DNA of 57,579 nt from Pseudoneurospora amorphoporcata (lineage: Eukaryota > Ascomycota > Sordariomycetes > Sordariales > Sordariaceae): contig MU859275.1 in assembly GCA_033297205.1 (NCBI GenBank), positions 1-57,579 of the forward strand. Reading direction: 5' to 3'. This document shows positions 11,508-24,092 of this stretch, in pieces (position 1 is the first letter of the stretch; every line of letters begins with the position of its first letter). Below the pieces are notes generated by a model. It was not told the origin of the DNA. It saw only the letters and a program-made list of their open reading frames with translations, and did no database searches. The position numbers and the translations under genes are program-made.

Positions 11508-14500
11508 ACCTTCCGGAGCCATCTCAGCCAATTTCCTGGGAGCTGTATCATCTCCCCTTGTGCATGTTTGACGGGATGGAGGAGTTTGGGGTAGCATTGG
11601 CAGCATGGGAAACGAGCATTTGGTTATTTGTTTTCTTTTTGTTCTTCTTTTTGGCCATCCCACTCCGGGGTGGCATTTTTGGGTGGCAGGGAGGGTATAC
11701 CCTAGGGTCATTCACACAGCATATTTGGCATTCTGGTTTGGATAGATATCCATCAGCGCAAGGAAGCGAGCGGCGCCCCCGTCTCCGACATTTGCTCGAT
11801 GGAGTTTCAACACTGGCGAGAGCCGCCATGGTAGGCCTGAGCAAACATATAAATACAGAGGATGGAGCGGGTTGCCAAAGCTACTAGTCTTAGTTCCTTC
11901 TACACGTACTTGCTACAAAGCATCAACAAAATTTTGTTTACAACATCGGGGTTAATCCGCTCCGTTCATGTGTGATTCTTTCATCAATGCCAAGTTACCA
12001 CTCCATTTTCTCATCCTCGACGAGCCGACACTTCACAAAACAGGAGTCAAGCAGGCAGACAGACAGATAGGTAGTCAGGTAGTACAAGCCCCATTGTTTT
12101 CGAACCCATAAACTCACTGTATACAAAAAAAATCGAGTCAAGAATTACCCGTATCAGTAGGTAGTTCTAGTTAACTAGTATACAAGGCTAACTAGCTGTA
12201 GTGATAAAAGCATAAAAACAAAAGTGAAGGGCATCTGCTAGTCCCTACCCTACTACATGGGCCATGGGCCTGGGATTTGTTACCGCCACCAGCGTTGATG
12301 CAAGACATCTTTCAAGGACCAAGTCTCCACCCAGGCCACCCCAGATGTCGGACGTCAAGACATGCATTAAGAGGAGTATTCGGGCCTTGGGGGTACAAAA
12401 GCGTCAAACTGAGCAAGGATCTGTATCTAAGAGGTGTGTGTGTATGTGTACGAGTGTGGGCGGCTGGGTTGGAGTATGAAGATTGTCTGAATGGTTTGCG
12501 GGTTTGTGGGCTGGAATGCATGGATGATGGGTAGATGCATCGAAACCGGACACGTCGAGCCTTGCACAGATTCCATCCATGTCTACCATCGGAAACTGGT
12601 GCTTCAGTTTAGTATGTAGTTTGGATACCAAACCCATGCCTATTGCCCCATGGCGGGGAGTTCGTTGATGCTTGTCCAGTTTATGGTTCTTTCTTGTGTT
12701 TGATAGTTCGAGGGAAGCTGCAACGGACAGTTCGACACCACCCTGATGACGACTTGGGCAAATATGCCATGCTAACCGGGCAGGACTGCTTTGGACGCCT
12801 CATTTGGAAAGAAAGAATAGGTTGTGCTTACCTAAGCTCCCAAATTCCGAAACGGAACGCACCTGCCATACCCTACCTCTCGTACAGGGCCAGCCGTTCT
12901 TTCCACTTGTCTCCTAGACTAGCGGCTCTCTCGAAGCCACATCAATTTTCCTCATCCCGTCACAGCCAATCCAGAAGCTCATGCCCGAAGCCTCCTTCGG
13001 TGATCCCCTTTCCCAATGATAATTATTCACACGTTTTGTCTTCACCCTAATGCAGATTCTCATCTACAATGCAAATATTCGGATCCGTATCCCGGCAATG
13101 CCCGCGCTTGATTCCTGGATGAATGTGGCGAGCTCCGTCACGGTTTGTTCTAGGGTTTGTTCCCTCCTTCAGAACAAGCCAACTTTCTTCCATATTCATC
13201 AGGATTGGTGCACCCCTTCCCCCAGCCTCGCTGACGAGCACCGACAAAGCCACATGAGTGGTTCCTTGATGGATTATTTTTTCAACACTTCATCACCTCC
13301 AAAAAGAAGAAACCAATGTCGTACGTACAGAACTTCGAAAGTGCGTGTCGGTGAGGCGACCGCCACCTCAATGACGCCCCGTCATGTTACCTATGGTTTG
13401 TTCTCGTCCCCGCCTTCACCAAACAATGCCTCTCTGCCAATTCCTTGCCCCTATCCCTCATCCAACCAGATATCGTCAACCCGCCAGCATATGTCGGTAT
13501 GCCGGCCCCGTACACGACATGATACCCTACATTAACCATGCCCCCTCCTCCTCCCCCACCTCTACCTCCTGCTTCTTTACCATCAATGTTTCTTCAAAGA
13601 GGCTGGCCTTGAAAAGGGGTATCCATGCCAGATTGGCATGTCTGGCTGGCTGGTTGGTAACACACACACCTACACACATATGTTGACACAACGAGACAGA
13701 CGGACAGACAGGCCATCCACGGTATGCCAACAATTGCCCATCATGCCAGCCGGGCTGCTGGAGCACAGGAGCAGATCCGAAAATGCAGGACGATAAAGGC
13801 ATACGAGACACGAAATAGATTAAGAATTGCGAAGCCATGAAGACAGCAGGCCAGCAGGCCCTTGAGGAAACGCAGCACGGCAAACACAAGACGCATGTTA
13901 TGTGCCCAACAAGAGAGGCGGTCAAGGAACCGGAAGGTTTTTGTGAGTACCCGAGGGAGCGAACCAACGAGTGAGTGACTGGAAGAGGGATCACTGCGGC
14001 ATCTCACACATAGCGACAGCCGACATGAATGCATTGTCCATTTGTCGGCCCCACCAGCCCGATACAGATGCCCAGGCAGGTCCCTCTCACAAGCAGCAGA
14101 AAACACAAAAACAAAGGAGAGGAAAGGGCACGAAGCACCAAGAAAGCACGCCGAGACTTGCGATATGGTTCACCTCAAAAGCAGGTACCTCTTCTGTCCC
14201 TGCTTTTCTCAGCCATTCTGACAATTGCAGGCTTCACAGCTTGCGTTTTTGTCGTCGACACATTCCTCCCGTGCCGCCTGCTCTGCATTTGAACCTCTCG
14301 TAATGTCGACACAGTACAGGTCAGATTACCATACCAGAAGCCTTGTGCTGCCACTCAAGACAGAAAAGACAGGGCAGGGCAAGTCAAGTCAAGCGAATCT
14401 CGGGAATTCTCTGTCAGTCAATGTTTGGGATCTTGCAAGAGTCGAGAGCTGCCTAACCTGATCTGACTTGACAGACTGACAAGTTGCGGTCAATAGCCTG

Positions 14501-17004
14501 CCTGTCTGCCTGTCCTGCCTGAGCTGCCTCGCCGGCACAATCTGACAGTTATCTTGGACAGACGTATCTTGTGACACCTGCCTGCTTGTTTCTCACACAT
14601 TGTCTAGGCAGTAAATCAAGCATAGAGGGGCGGGGGAGAGACATCAAAAAAGGCTGTAGGTGGATGGGTGATTCGGATTTGACGGATGAGAATGTTGTTG
14701 CTTACCCAGCCCAGCCCACACCTCATACCTCAGACAGACCCAGACGAGACACCGAGGACGATGTAAGAAGACTGGAAGGCAACCCTGGCCAAGGCTAGCC
14801 CAAGCCCTAACAACGAAGGGCTTTCAGCATGGACCAATGTCTCGGTTTCTTTCGTTTCCCTCCAAGCGCCGCCCCGGGTGAGGCCAGAGGAGATAGAGAG
14901 AGAGAGAGATGAATCCCGAAACCCAGCCTAACAAACTCCAGTCCGCGTGTGGGCAGTCACCACCCCTGACTTTCTCTCCCCGCGCCTCGCTGCTGCTGCC
15001 CGCAACTGCCACCATCAGCATGATGACAGAACAAGCGGTCTGTCAAAGATCGGGAACCGCTTGTTTCACTGGCATATGGCCGAAAATGGATCATCCTAGT
15101 ATCGTTTCTGCCGAGACGAGTATGCGCCCGGGACAGACAGACAGACAACTTTGTTGGAGATCTGTGCTACTAGACGTCGGATGGGTGATGGCAGCGTCAG
15201 GAGCGGCATTAGCAGCAGCAGTGATGGTGGCACTAGTGGTAGCAGCAGCAAGATTGTCGTGTCGTGTAGTGCCGTGATGTATGTCTCTGGTGTTGTAACC
15301 CCCAAGCCCAAGAGTATGTTTCGTTTTCGGTCTTTGGAATTGTGGCCCGGCCCAACTGGCAGACGGCCTGTTATGGACTGTTCTGTCCTGCTGCGTCAGG
15401 GTATCACAAGGAATGGAGTGGCAAGATCTCGCGCAAGCAAATCGAAAACTTTTAGGAGTGTACTGCGTTGAGATTGCCTGAGAGAAGGAAAGAAGCATGA
15501 CGCTTGTCTCGCTTGACGACAGAGGAGGGTCTCAAGCCAATCAGGCGCGCGGCAAGTGTGTCAGAGATCTCGGAGGCAGGAGTTGCGGACTAGATCTCTC
15601 CGGAACGTCTCTGGGGAGAGAAGGAACATATCCGCACACGCGGTGTTCGGACAAGAGTTTGAGGCAAGCGGTACCCAAACCCAAGTCTCCGTCCTACAAG
15701 CTTTCATTGTGAAAACCCCGGTAGCCCTGCTTCCCCAATGCCGTGTTGGTGGTTGTGCAGTGACAGTCCCGGCATTCTTACGCAGATCAGCTGTCTGCTA
15801 CTGCTTTATCATGGTCCACATCCATGTCCACGCCCACGCCCCACGGTAGAGGTAGGCATTGGGCTCTGGTGCAACAACAATCGTTCGCCTTCTTCCCATT
15901 CTCCGCGCCGCTTCTCCTCAGACAAAGACAAAGAGAATCATCAACTAGGATCCTCGTGGTAAAAACGACACTGATACAACCCGACCTGTCAACAGCCGCT
16001 TGGCAAGACTGCGGGTGTTGCGGGTTGCGGGAACTTCCTCTCCAACTAGAACAATGTCGTCGGGAACTCACACGGCGGCGAAACCTTCCTTCCTTGGGTG
16101 AGCACACCGCTAATTCTGCCGCCGGGTGGCCTTCTTTTTGTCCCAACCCGATAGCCCCCCAAAAAGAAAGTGAGATGAAGTAAGCCTGGGAGGTGGAAGA
16201 AGAATGTCTGGTGTAACTCGACCCGCCAGTGGCCGTCTGTCTGTCTTGGTTGGATCTTGTTCTTGTTGGTAGAAGGATTTGCGTATTGCTCCGGACGTCT
16301 GGGGTTCCAATTTTCAATTTTGCCGAACAACAGCATTCCGTGACTTCATATGGTGATGTCGTCCTTTGGCTTCTGCTCCAAACGCACTCAGTAGAGGTAG
16401 TGGTCACCGTGGTAGGTTATGGGAGTTGCAGACTGCCTGCGGCCACGGCCAGATGGATGCGAAAGCCGCAATGCTGTGGATGGCCCTACCACTGGGCAGT
16501 ATTGACGGGCGCGTGGGACACATGCCTCTACTTTGCCACGCGCCAACAGGTCAAGTATATGCTGCTACGCAGGGTGAGGTCCGTTTGCTAGATGGTTCTC
16601 GTCGATGACAGATTCGAGTGGTAATGGCCCATAATTGTAAGGCAAGAAAGGAAAGGAAAAGTTCGGTTCAGTAACTTTCAGGTTTGATGGTATGTTTCAA
16701 AACTGTCCCCAAAGAGTCAGGAATTGGAGGTTGTTTGAGGCTGGTCGTCGCAGCGCCGGAGAGTGAAGGTCGCAAGTTGGGATGTTGAATTGGGAACGGA
16801 CATTATGGCCAAGATCCCTCCCTACATAATGATGCGTTCAAGCAGGCATTCCAATCGCGTGCATAGGGAACATCCTGTACAAATACTGCGAAACGGCGCC
16901 ACAAGAAATGAAACAAATGCCCAGCCCGACCAAGGCAGCACGCGGAGTGGAGCGCACCATCTGCTAGCTATAATCTTTAGCATAAGCCTATTCTAACAAT
17001 GATA
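11508..17004. other. Long gene-poor stretch downstream of the homeobox gene
   Basis: Apart from the presumed 3' UTR of the homeobox gene, I find no coding region with recognisable domains or credible splicing. The frames present are short or low-complexity, including a 206-codon minus-strand frame at 15,787-16,407 without family features. Short GT/CA-rich patches occur near 12,430 and 13,665, and several CAGACAGACAG runs near 12,055, 13,695 and 15,140. Non-coding transcripts cannot be excluded. Confidence 0.5.
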
Positions 17005-17076
17005 TCCGGTATAGTGTAACGGTTAACATATCGCGTTTTCACCGCGAAGCTCGGGGTTCGATTCCCCGTACCGGAG
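17005..17076 (+). tRNA. tRNA-Glu (anticodon UUC), intronless
   Basis: A 72-nt cloverleaf. The acceptor stem pairs TCCGGTA (17,005-17,011) with TACCGGA (17,069-17,075), followed by a G discriminator. The anticodon stem CGCG/CGCG closes a TTTTCAC loop with anticodon TTC at 17,038-17,040, which reads GAA. The T-arm contains GGTTCGATTCC, the internal B box for RNA polymerase III. CCA is not encoded, as usual in eukaryotes. No intron is present. Confidence 0.97.
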
Positions 17077-17086
17077 TTTCTTTTTT
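17077..17086 (+). terminator. RNA polymerase III terminator
   Basis: A TTTC then T6 run starts right after the tRNA discriminator base, followed by another T5 a few bases on. This matches the oligo(dT) stop signal of Pol III. Confidence 0.85.
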
Positions 17087-17772
17087 CGCTTTTTGTTAAC
17101 AACCTTGGTCTTCTATCATTTATCCATCGCAATGTATGTATCTCCGGACTGCTTTTCATTTGCTTTCGTTCTTTTGTATCTTTTCTTGCCGTTGAGCCAC
17201 ATGAGAATCGCATCATGTCTTTTAAACTTACAAATTTTGGTTGACACATGTGTGGCGGGCCTACTACCTTCTGTATCACTCCAATTTTTGCAGTCGTCAA
17301 GACATGTCAGTCTCCCTTCTCTCCCTTAACGGTCACACAATCTTCAGATACCAAGATGTTCTAGTCTTCCCAGAAGTACCCAGTCATCTTGGGGTTTTGA
17401 CCAGCAGCAAATTGACAGCCCTGACTGAACTAGTGACAGTGGTTTCCAAGATAAAAATGTCGAAACGTCGATGTGGTGCTGACGTTAGTGAGCGAAGTAT
17501 GAAACCCATGGTCATGTAGTAGTAACGGAAATTTGTGTAGGCATTACCGAGATCGATGGCACATTGGGACATCGCAATGAACAACCGACAACGTTCAACA
17601 AACCTAATTACGCCATTGTCGTGACCATTTTACCACGAAGAACTACCTCTTAAATATACAAATCGACGCCAACGGTGTCATAATGCAAGCAAACGTCAAA
17701 TATCTCTTTTCCCCTAAACTCCCTTCTAAGCATTCTCCAAATTGTCTTCGCTACTGCAACCCGCTCGGCCTT

Positions 17773-20700
17773 TTATTCTTCATCATCAGCCATAGCGGCA
17801 TCAGCCTTGGCCGGAGGAGCTGCAGGCGAGCCAGCCGCCTCCTTCGCTTCTTCTTCCTTGTCACCACCGTCTTCCGCATCCGCCTCAGCAGCCGCTCCAC
17901 CCTCATCCTCATCCTCGTCATCATCATCGTCCAGAATCCTGCCTCTCCTTGATCGCTTGTTCTGGCGTCTTGTGGAGACAGTGGCTTCCTCCTCCTCATC
18001 GTCACCACCGGCATCAGCCCTGGACTCATCGACGTCCATCCGATCAACACTCTCCTCTGACCGGCTCCTGCCCCTCCTGGATTGCTCATCCTCATCGTCA
18101 TCGTACTCCCGACCACTACGGGGCGAGTGGCTGCGCTTCTGCTTCTTCTCGAGGGCCCTCTCAGCCCTCTCGAGAGCATCCATCTCCATGCCAGGTTCGT
18201 CGCTCTCGTCGCTGTCGACCACGATCTCGGCACTCTTGTACTTGCCAGTAGATTCGGCCTTCCTGCTAGTCAGCCTCTGCTTCTTCTTGGGTGGCCTGCT
18301 CTTCCTGCCGCCCTCTTCGGCATCCGAGCCCGAGGCGTCACTGTCGTCATCGTCTCGGTCCCTGCGGGTCGTCTTCTTCTTCTTCTTCTGAGCACGGCCC
18401 TTCCGCTCGCGCTTCTCCTCGCCACCTCTCTCACGCTTGGCAGGCGTGCTGCTGGCCTTCTTCATCTTTTGTCTCTTGATCTTCTCACCGGTCTCGCTGT
18501 CGGTGGTCATTTCGGCCTCCTGACGCTGTCGGTCTTCCTCGAGTCTCTGCTCCGCTAGCTTGCGGTCGCGGGCGGCGATCTCCTCTCTCTCGCGCTTGAT
18601 CTTCTCTTGGCGCTCGCGCTCCTCTTCCTCCTTCCTGCGTATCTCTTCCTCCTTCTTCTTGAGCGCAGCTTGTCTCTGCTCAAGTGCAAGCTGGAGCTTC
18701 TCCTTGTTCTTGGACTCGTACTCCCGCTGGGAGGCGAGAGCACGCTCGAGTTGTTTGCGCTGAGTGTTGCGAGCCATGTTGGCACGCTGCTCGATATCGT
18801 GCTTGGGATAAGGTGGGTGGTCCGAGGCGGCAATCTCGTCGAGGGCGGTAATAGCGGACTCAAGACCGGACGCAGCTTCCTCGAGTTGGGTGGAGGTACG
18901 CTGATGTTCAGGCAAACCGTTGATAAACGAGGCAAGTTGGATTTGTACAAAAGCGACATTGAACTTGAAGTGTACCTGTTCAGGGGCAACTTCTAGGGTC
19001 TGAGAAGAGCGTTAGTCACTGCCATCAACTTGCGTGATCAAATCAACGTACCTTCTGGGCATACTCCAAGGCTGTTTTATAAGCGTCCAAGTTACGCTCA
19101 GCGCGCCCCCTATTCAGCCACGTACGGCCAAGGCATGAGAGAATATTGGCATCCTGTGCCTTACCCTCCTTGCCGAGCGCGATCTCGTAGCTTTCGATAG
19201 CCTTCGTGAACTGCTTCAACTCGGCGTAAATGTGGCCCAAGTTGACAAAGACGTGGACGTCCTTAATGGTCTCGCGAACCTTGATAAAGATCTGCAATGC
19301 CCCCTTGTAATCCTTCTTGTCCTCCACAAGTGCAATGGCGATTCCCTGAGCCGCATATGCATTCTTCGGATCCAATTGGAGCGCCTTGTCGAAGAATTCA
19401 ACAGCACGGCTGTAGGCAGCACTCCGCTTCTGCCTGTCTGCCTCTGTCTCGCGACGCATCTCCCTAGCAGAAATAAGGTGCAGATTTCCCATACCAACAA
19501 GAGCATAGCGGTCATGCTTATCATAGTTCTGCAGGGTGTGCTTGTAATGGCGTTGCTCTGGATCCTCAGCGATGTTGCTAGGTCGCTTCCTGGAGCTAAG
19601 CTTGCCGAGAAACCAGCCATACAAAGCACGAACCTCGAGGTCAGAAGAGTTCTCTTGGTACAGCTTGGCAACTGCATCAGGGCCCTCCTTGGTGCCGGGG
19701 TTATTCCGAAGCTTGATGTAGGCCAGCCTGGTGCGGGCATCAACGTAGTCATCATGGCGTTTCAACAAGCCCTCGTACACCTCAACGGCTTTTTCAGACA
19801 TGCCACGAGCCTCGTAACTACGGCCAAGATTAAAGCTGATGGTGGTGACCAAGGCGTCGGTGTCAGTGTCGTCGTTCCTCTCGCCAATTCTAATGCAGGA
19901 GCTGAGCGCGGCCTCAAAAAGTTCGCTCGCAAGCTCGTGCTTTTCTTCTTGGTAGTAGAAGCAGCCGATGTTGTTCAGCAACTGCGGTGGGAGGAACCTC
20001 CGGAGCGCAGCCTTGATCGCGGCTTCGCCCTCAACTTCATCCGGGCGCTCTGAATGGGGAACCTGGTCAAGCTCCAGCTGCTCGACTTGCTGAAGGCACT
20101 GGAGGGCCTTGTCAGGGTTCTCGGTCTCATAGAGACGGGCTAGGTTAAGAAGCACAGCGGCATCAGGCGCGAGGCTTTTCTTAGGATCCTTCCACGCCGA
20201 ACGGACGCTCTCCAGCAGGCCAATGGCCTTCTTTGCCTCGGCGGACTTGTCCTCCTTGACCGAAGCAAACTGGTTGGCGAAAACCTCCTCGGCATACAAG
20301 TTGCCGAGCAGAATCATGGCTTCATAATTCTTGGACTGCTGAATCATCTTCTCGAGGCGAAGTTTCGCCTCACCCAGATCGTTCTTGATGACGGACAGCT
20401 GCGCCGCACCAAACTTGGCCGGCAAGTAGCCGCGCTCAGTGCCACCTCGGGCATCATCCGCACGACGGTAGTAATCTGCGGCATGCTCGAGGTTATTGGC
20501 GTAATGTTCCTTGCGCGCGAGCAGGTACCAGCCATCGCTCGCAATGGCGTTGACGTCAGTAAACTGGATGGCCTTGTGGGCAAGAGCTTCCACATGATCA
20601 AACTGCTTCCGCGAAAGGAAATAGCTGGCAAATGTGGCGCATGTGAGGGGAAGATCTTTGTCAAGCTTGTAGGACTTCTGTGTGTACTCGGTCATAGCCT

Positions 20701-21673
20701 TCTTGTATAGCTTAATGAATTCCGGGCTGTTGATGGGGACGTGTCCGCTCGCGTCGAGGTAATAAAGACCCAGCAGGATGTTGCCGACCTTGGACTCGGC
20801 GTTGATCTCGAGAGCTCGTTCCCAGGCGATTCTGGCGTCATCCTTGTATCCTAATTGCCAGAAGCAGCAGCCAATGCCAATTCGCGGATCGGGGTCGACG
20901 AGATCTGGGGCTCTGGCAAGGGCATCCTGATAGGCAGCCAAGGCGTCGGCATACCTGCCTAGCGAGAAGAGTGCGCGGGCCTTGCCCATGACGGCAAGCA
21001 TGTTCTTGCCGCTGGAAACTCGGAGGGCGTCGTCGAAAGATTTAAGGGCGGCGCGCAGGGTCTCGGTCTTTTCGGGGTCGACGGCTCCGGGAGCCTTTGA
21101 TGGTGGCTGGAGGGACGCCCTCAGTAGCTGGAGGACACCACGGGCCAGGAAGAGTGGAGGGAAAGCTGGGTTGATGCGCGAAGCTTCATTGAGGCTCTGA
21201 GTGGCGAGCTGGAGGTAGTATTCCTTGGTCTTTGCTTCGGAAACAAGGGCGCCCTCGGGGGCTACTCTGGGTGCTTCCCTGCTCTTCCACAAATACATCC
21301 AACAGAGAGCTGTGACGATGCTGAGCTTCTCTCTGGGGTTGTTGGCTTGCATGGCATTAGCTCCTTTAATTAGCATCTCGATGGCAAAGTCGATCTTTTT
21401 CTGCTTCGCGTAGGCGAGGGAGACTGTCATCCAGTATGTCCGGGCGGCGCCTTCCATCTCGAAGAGGGTGCAGAGCTCGGTCGGGTCATCGGCGAGGACC
21501 TCGAGGTCGATTTCGACAGCTTCGTCATCTTGGTCTTGGACAGGAATGTCGATGGTCGAGGGGATGTCGGTGAAGCGCTTGCTCTTGGGGAAGCCGTTGG
21601 AGCATCCTACGGACGAAGCAGGAGAGACGCCACGGCCGTTGGCGGCAGCGCCATTGAGGGCAGCTGAGGCCAT
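17773..21673 (-). CDS. CTR9: Paf1 complex TPR subunit Ctr9
   Basis: Nuclear scaffold of the Paf1 complex, which travels with RNA polymerase II and promotes H2B ubiquitination and H3K4/K36 methylation. Two exons: 21,673-19,052 (874 codons) and 18,999-17,773, separated by a 52-bp intron (GTACGT donor, CTCAG acceptor); about 1,282 residues in all. After a short N-terminal tail, the segment around residues 40-85 (IDIPVQDQDDEAVEIDLEVL) is the conserved Ctr9 entry sequence. TPR-type helical repeats fill about 150-890. The last 370 residues are a charged Lys/Arg/Glu coiled coil followed by acidic and RS/RG-rich segments ending AMADDEE, as expected for the disordered Ctr9 tail. The second exon opens with TLEVAPEQVHFKFNVAFVQI, a strong family match that fixes the splice. 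The length suits filamentous-fungal Ctr9. No defects seen. Confidence 0.95.
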
Positions 21674-23531
21674 TGTGAATTACTGGTGAGAACTTGTTGG
21701 TGCCGCACAGCTTGGGGATATTATAGACGGACGGAGGCGCGGGGGAGGATAGCGAGTCGAAGAAGTCTTCCCGTTCGCATTCGAGCCCGGGTTTGCCAAT
21801 CGACGGTCTTGGGACTTGAACGGGGTAAAGTCGTATGTGTAATTGGATGCTCAAAATATGATGGCTGTTGGCGATAGTTTAGGAGGGGTACATTGCGCTC
21901 CTGTGCAGGCGACAAGTCGGAGAAAGAAAAGCAAAAGAGAAAAAGGAAAGGTAGCAAAAAGTTTCGCAGCTACGCGTTTGTATGGACGGGGGAATGCCGT
22001 GTTTTTCTGGGCTCGTGGTTCTGAGAATCCCCGTGAGTCGATGTGTCGGGATGGTTCGTCTTGGAAAATGGGTGATGGAAGCTGAGATGGGACTCAGGAA
22101 GAGATGCACATCGCGTTGTGTCGCTGAAGTGGAACGGAAGTCGAGAACCGGATCCCGCTGGTTGTCAATCAGATGCGTCCAGGTCCCCGGCGGAAAGACC
22201 CACACCGTACTGTCGCGGCAGGCAAGCCTAGGCCATCCAGTTTGCCGGCCAGTTCTCCAAACCTTAACCCACCGATGAGCTTTAGTAGAGGTTCTATGCA
22301 AGATCAAGTTCAGGCTGCCACCAACTTCGAAAATCACAGCCAGACTGGCCACTGACACTAATGAGATTCAGTTGCTGGATGTGTAGGCTCATAGTCCAGT
22401 TCGATGAGGCTGAAGACTACAAGTAAGTATTCCGTCCGACAAGGATCCCGTGCACGTCCACTCTTGCAACCTTGCCCCTAACCAACAACTTGGTCAAGAG
22501 TGGAAACAAACAACATCCGCCAAGACAAACTTCGCCAACAAAGACAGCCTCTCAACAACTGAACTGGGTGCTCTTAGGCATCACCAGCGAAGAGCTGCAA
22601 AAACCCCCCTGGTAAACCGTGCCCGGAGACACTGTATCCCTTCACCCATACTGCTGGCCTTTATTTCTATCATCGGCTCTGCCAGTCACAAATAACCAAG
22701 CTAGGTTGCGTTCCAGGAGAATCGGCACTCAACAAAGCTTCATCTTCGATTCTCGAGATGGAGCTACACAGCTAGCGCCCGGGTGAACATATACAGAGGA
22801 GAGGCGGTTACTATCTCCCCCGAAAATCTCCTCTTCAGACTGGTTCAAGTCCTTGCCACTAATTGGATACTTCAGGTCCTATTGAGCTCTTACACCCATC
22901 ACCACCGATCCTCGATATACTGGTAACCCTATTCAAGCCCTGCTTCTACGGTCAACCAGTTATACTATGCTGTTAAAACATAGTGTTGATATGTCCACCA
23001 AAACTTTCCTAGGCAGAGATATTTTTAACCAAACGTGGTTGACAGTCTCAAACGGATAGGCACTCAGACGGGTACCGCGGGTTCCAACAACGCAATCACT
23101 GTAAATCATCAACCCCATTACATCCCATCTTTCAATTATTGATTCTTCACAGGTGCAGTCTCTAGACAAGAGGAAGAAAACTCAATATTTCCGTAATCAC
23201 TCCGAGGATGATGACTTGAGAAATGCACACCCCGCCCAAGAGGCTGGCGACCCTGGCGACTCAAACAAACTACCTAAGCTGGCTCAGGACAACTTTTTTT
23301 GATTGAGGCGTACGGCTTGGTTGTAAGCCGGCTGAAGAGTCAGCCTCAACACCACCATCACCCCAATCCCCGAGCGCCAGAAACTTCGTTCCGCTTTCGG
23401 CTTTCGCAACCCTTGGCGGTGCTATCCCGGCACAAAAGGCTGCCAGGAATCCGGTCTATGTTCTTCGTGCTGTCGGGCCGGCTGCCAAATGCCACATCAG
23501 CAGCAACAGCAACGGAAACGGCAGTAACGTA
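21674..23531. other. Intergenic region upstream of CTR9
   Basis: This holds the CTR9 promoter and 5' leader (next to 21,673) and then sequence with no recognisable gene. A CA-rich stretch near 22,490-22,690 carries only short frames. Nothing else is supportable. Confidence 0.5.
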
Positions 23532-24092
23532 ATGGGTGCGGTACACATAGTGCCGTATCGGCAAGCCAGGCGAGGTGCCAGAGATCCAGTCCGTCTACGA
23601 GTGAAGATTTGTAACTTGGAGCCAGAGTTCGCGCAAGAAGTCAGAATACTCCTAGACAAATACGACATCTACAATGGCACAGGCGGGGTCAAGACTGACG
23701 AAGACGAAATTCTTCGAGTCGACATTGCCGAAGGCTGGAAAAAGGAGAAGATCGCCTCTAGGCCTTACCAACTCGGCTTAAAAGACATGAAAATCCCAAA
23801 TGAGACTTTCGACAACATACACGAGGACGGCAAACTCGAGTGGATGAAACACCCGAATCCTTTCAGGTGCCCTTGTTTCGTTGTCTGGCGCACTGTTGGC
23901 GCATCAGCCCAAGCCGGCCAGAGGTTGCTTCTGGGCACTGCGTGGAGCGACAGTGGTGGTCTGGTGGCGGAGGCCGAGGAATGGGTGGTGACCCGGCAAG
24001 GCAGGGACACCATGGTACGATGGGTAAGCCCCATCGGTCCACCAGAAGCCAAGCAATGCCTTCCACCGTCTGGACCTCGTTGGGGTCCTTAA
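23532..24092 (+). pseudogene. Fragment of a fungal LTR-retroelement reverse transcriptase
   Basis: A 186-codon frame whose middle part (about residues 25-125) resembles the segment just N-terminal to, and entering, the RT domain of fungal Ty3/gypsy-type polyproteins. Recognisable words are TGGVKTDEDE, SRPYQLGLKD, HEDGKLEWMKHPNPF and CPCFVVWRT. In intact elements the last is followed by a conserved VVVDIRGLN-like strand; here the frame departs after WRTV into unrelated sequence, and the catalytic motifs are absent. There are no LTRs nearby and, unlike the 50-57 kb block, no obvious RIP, so it is either a small fragment or one that escaped mutation. The match is from memory of the family. A host gene of unknown function is the alternative. 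Confidence 0.5.

Noticed and set aside
15787..16407. 206-codon minus-strand frame with several Cys and Arg
   Set aside because: No signal peptide, domain or repeated pattern; probably a chance open frame in GC-rich intergenic DNA.
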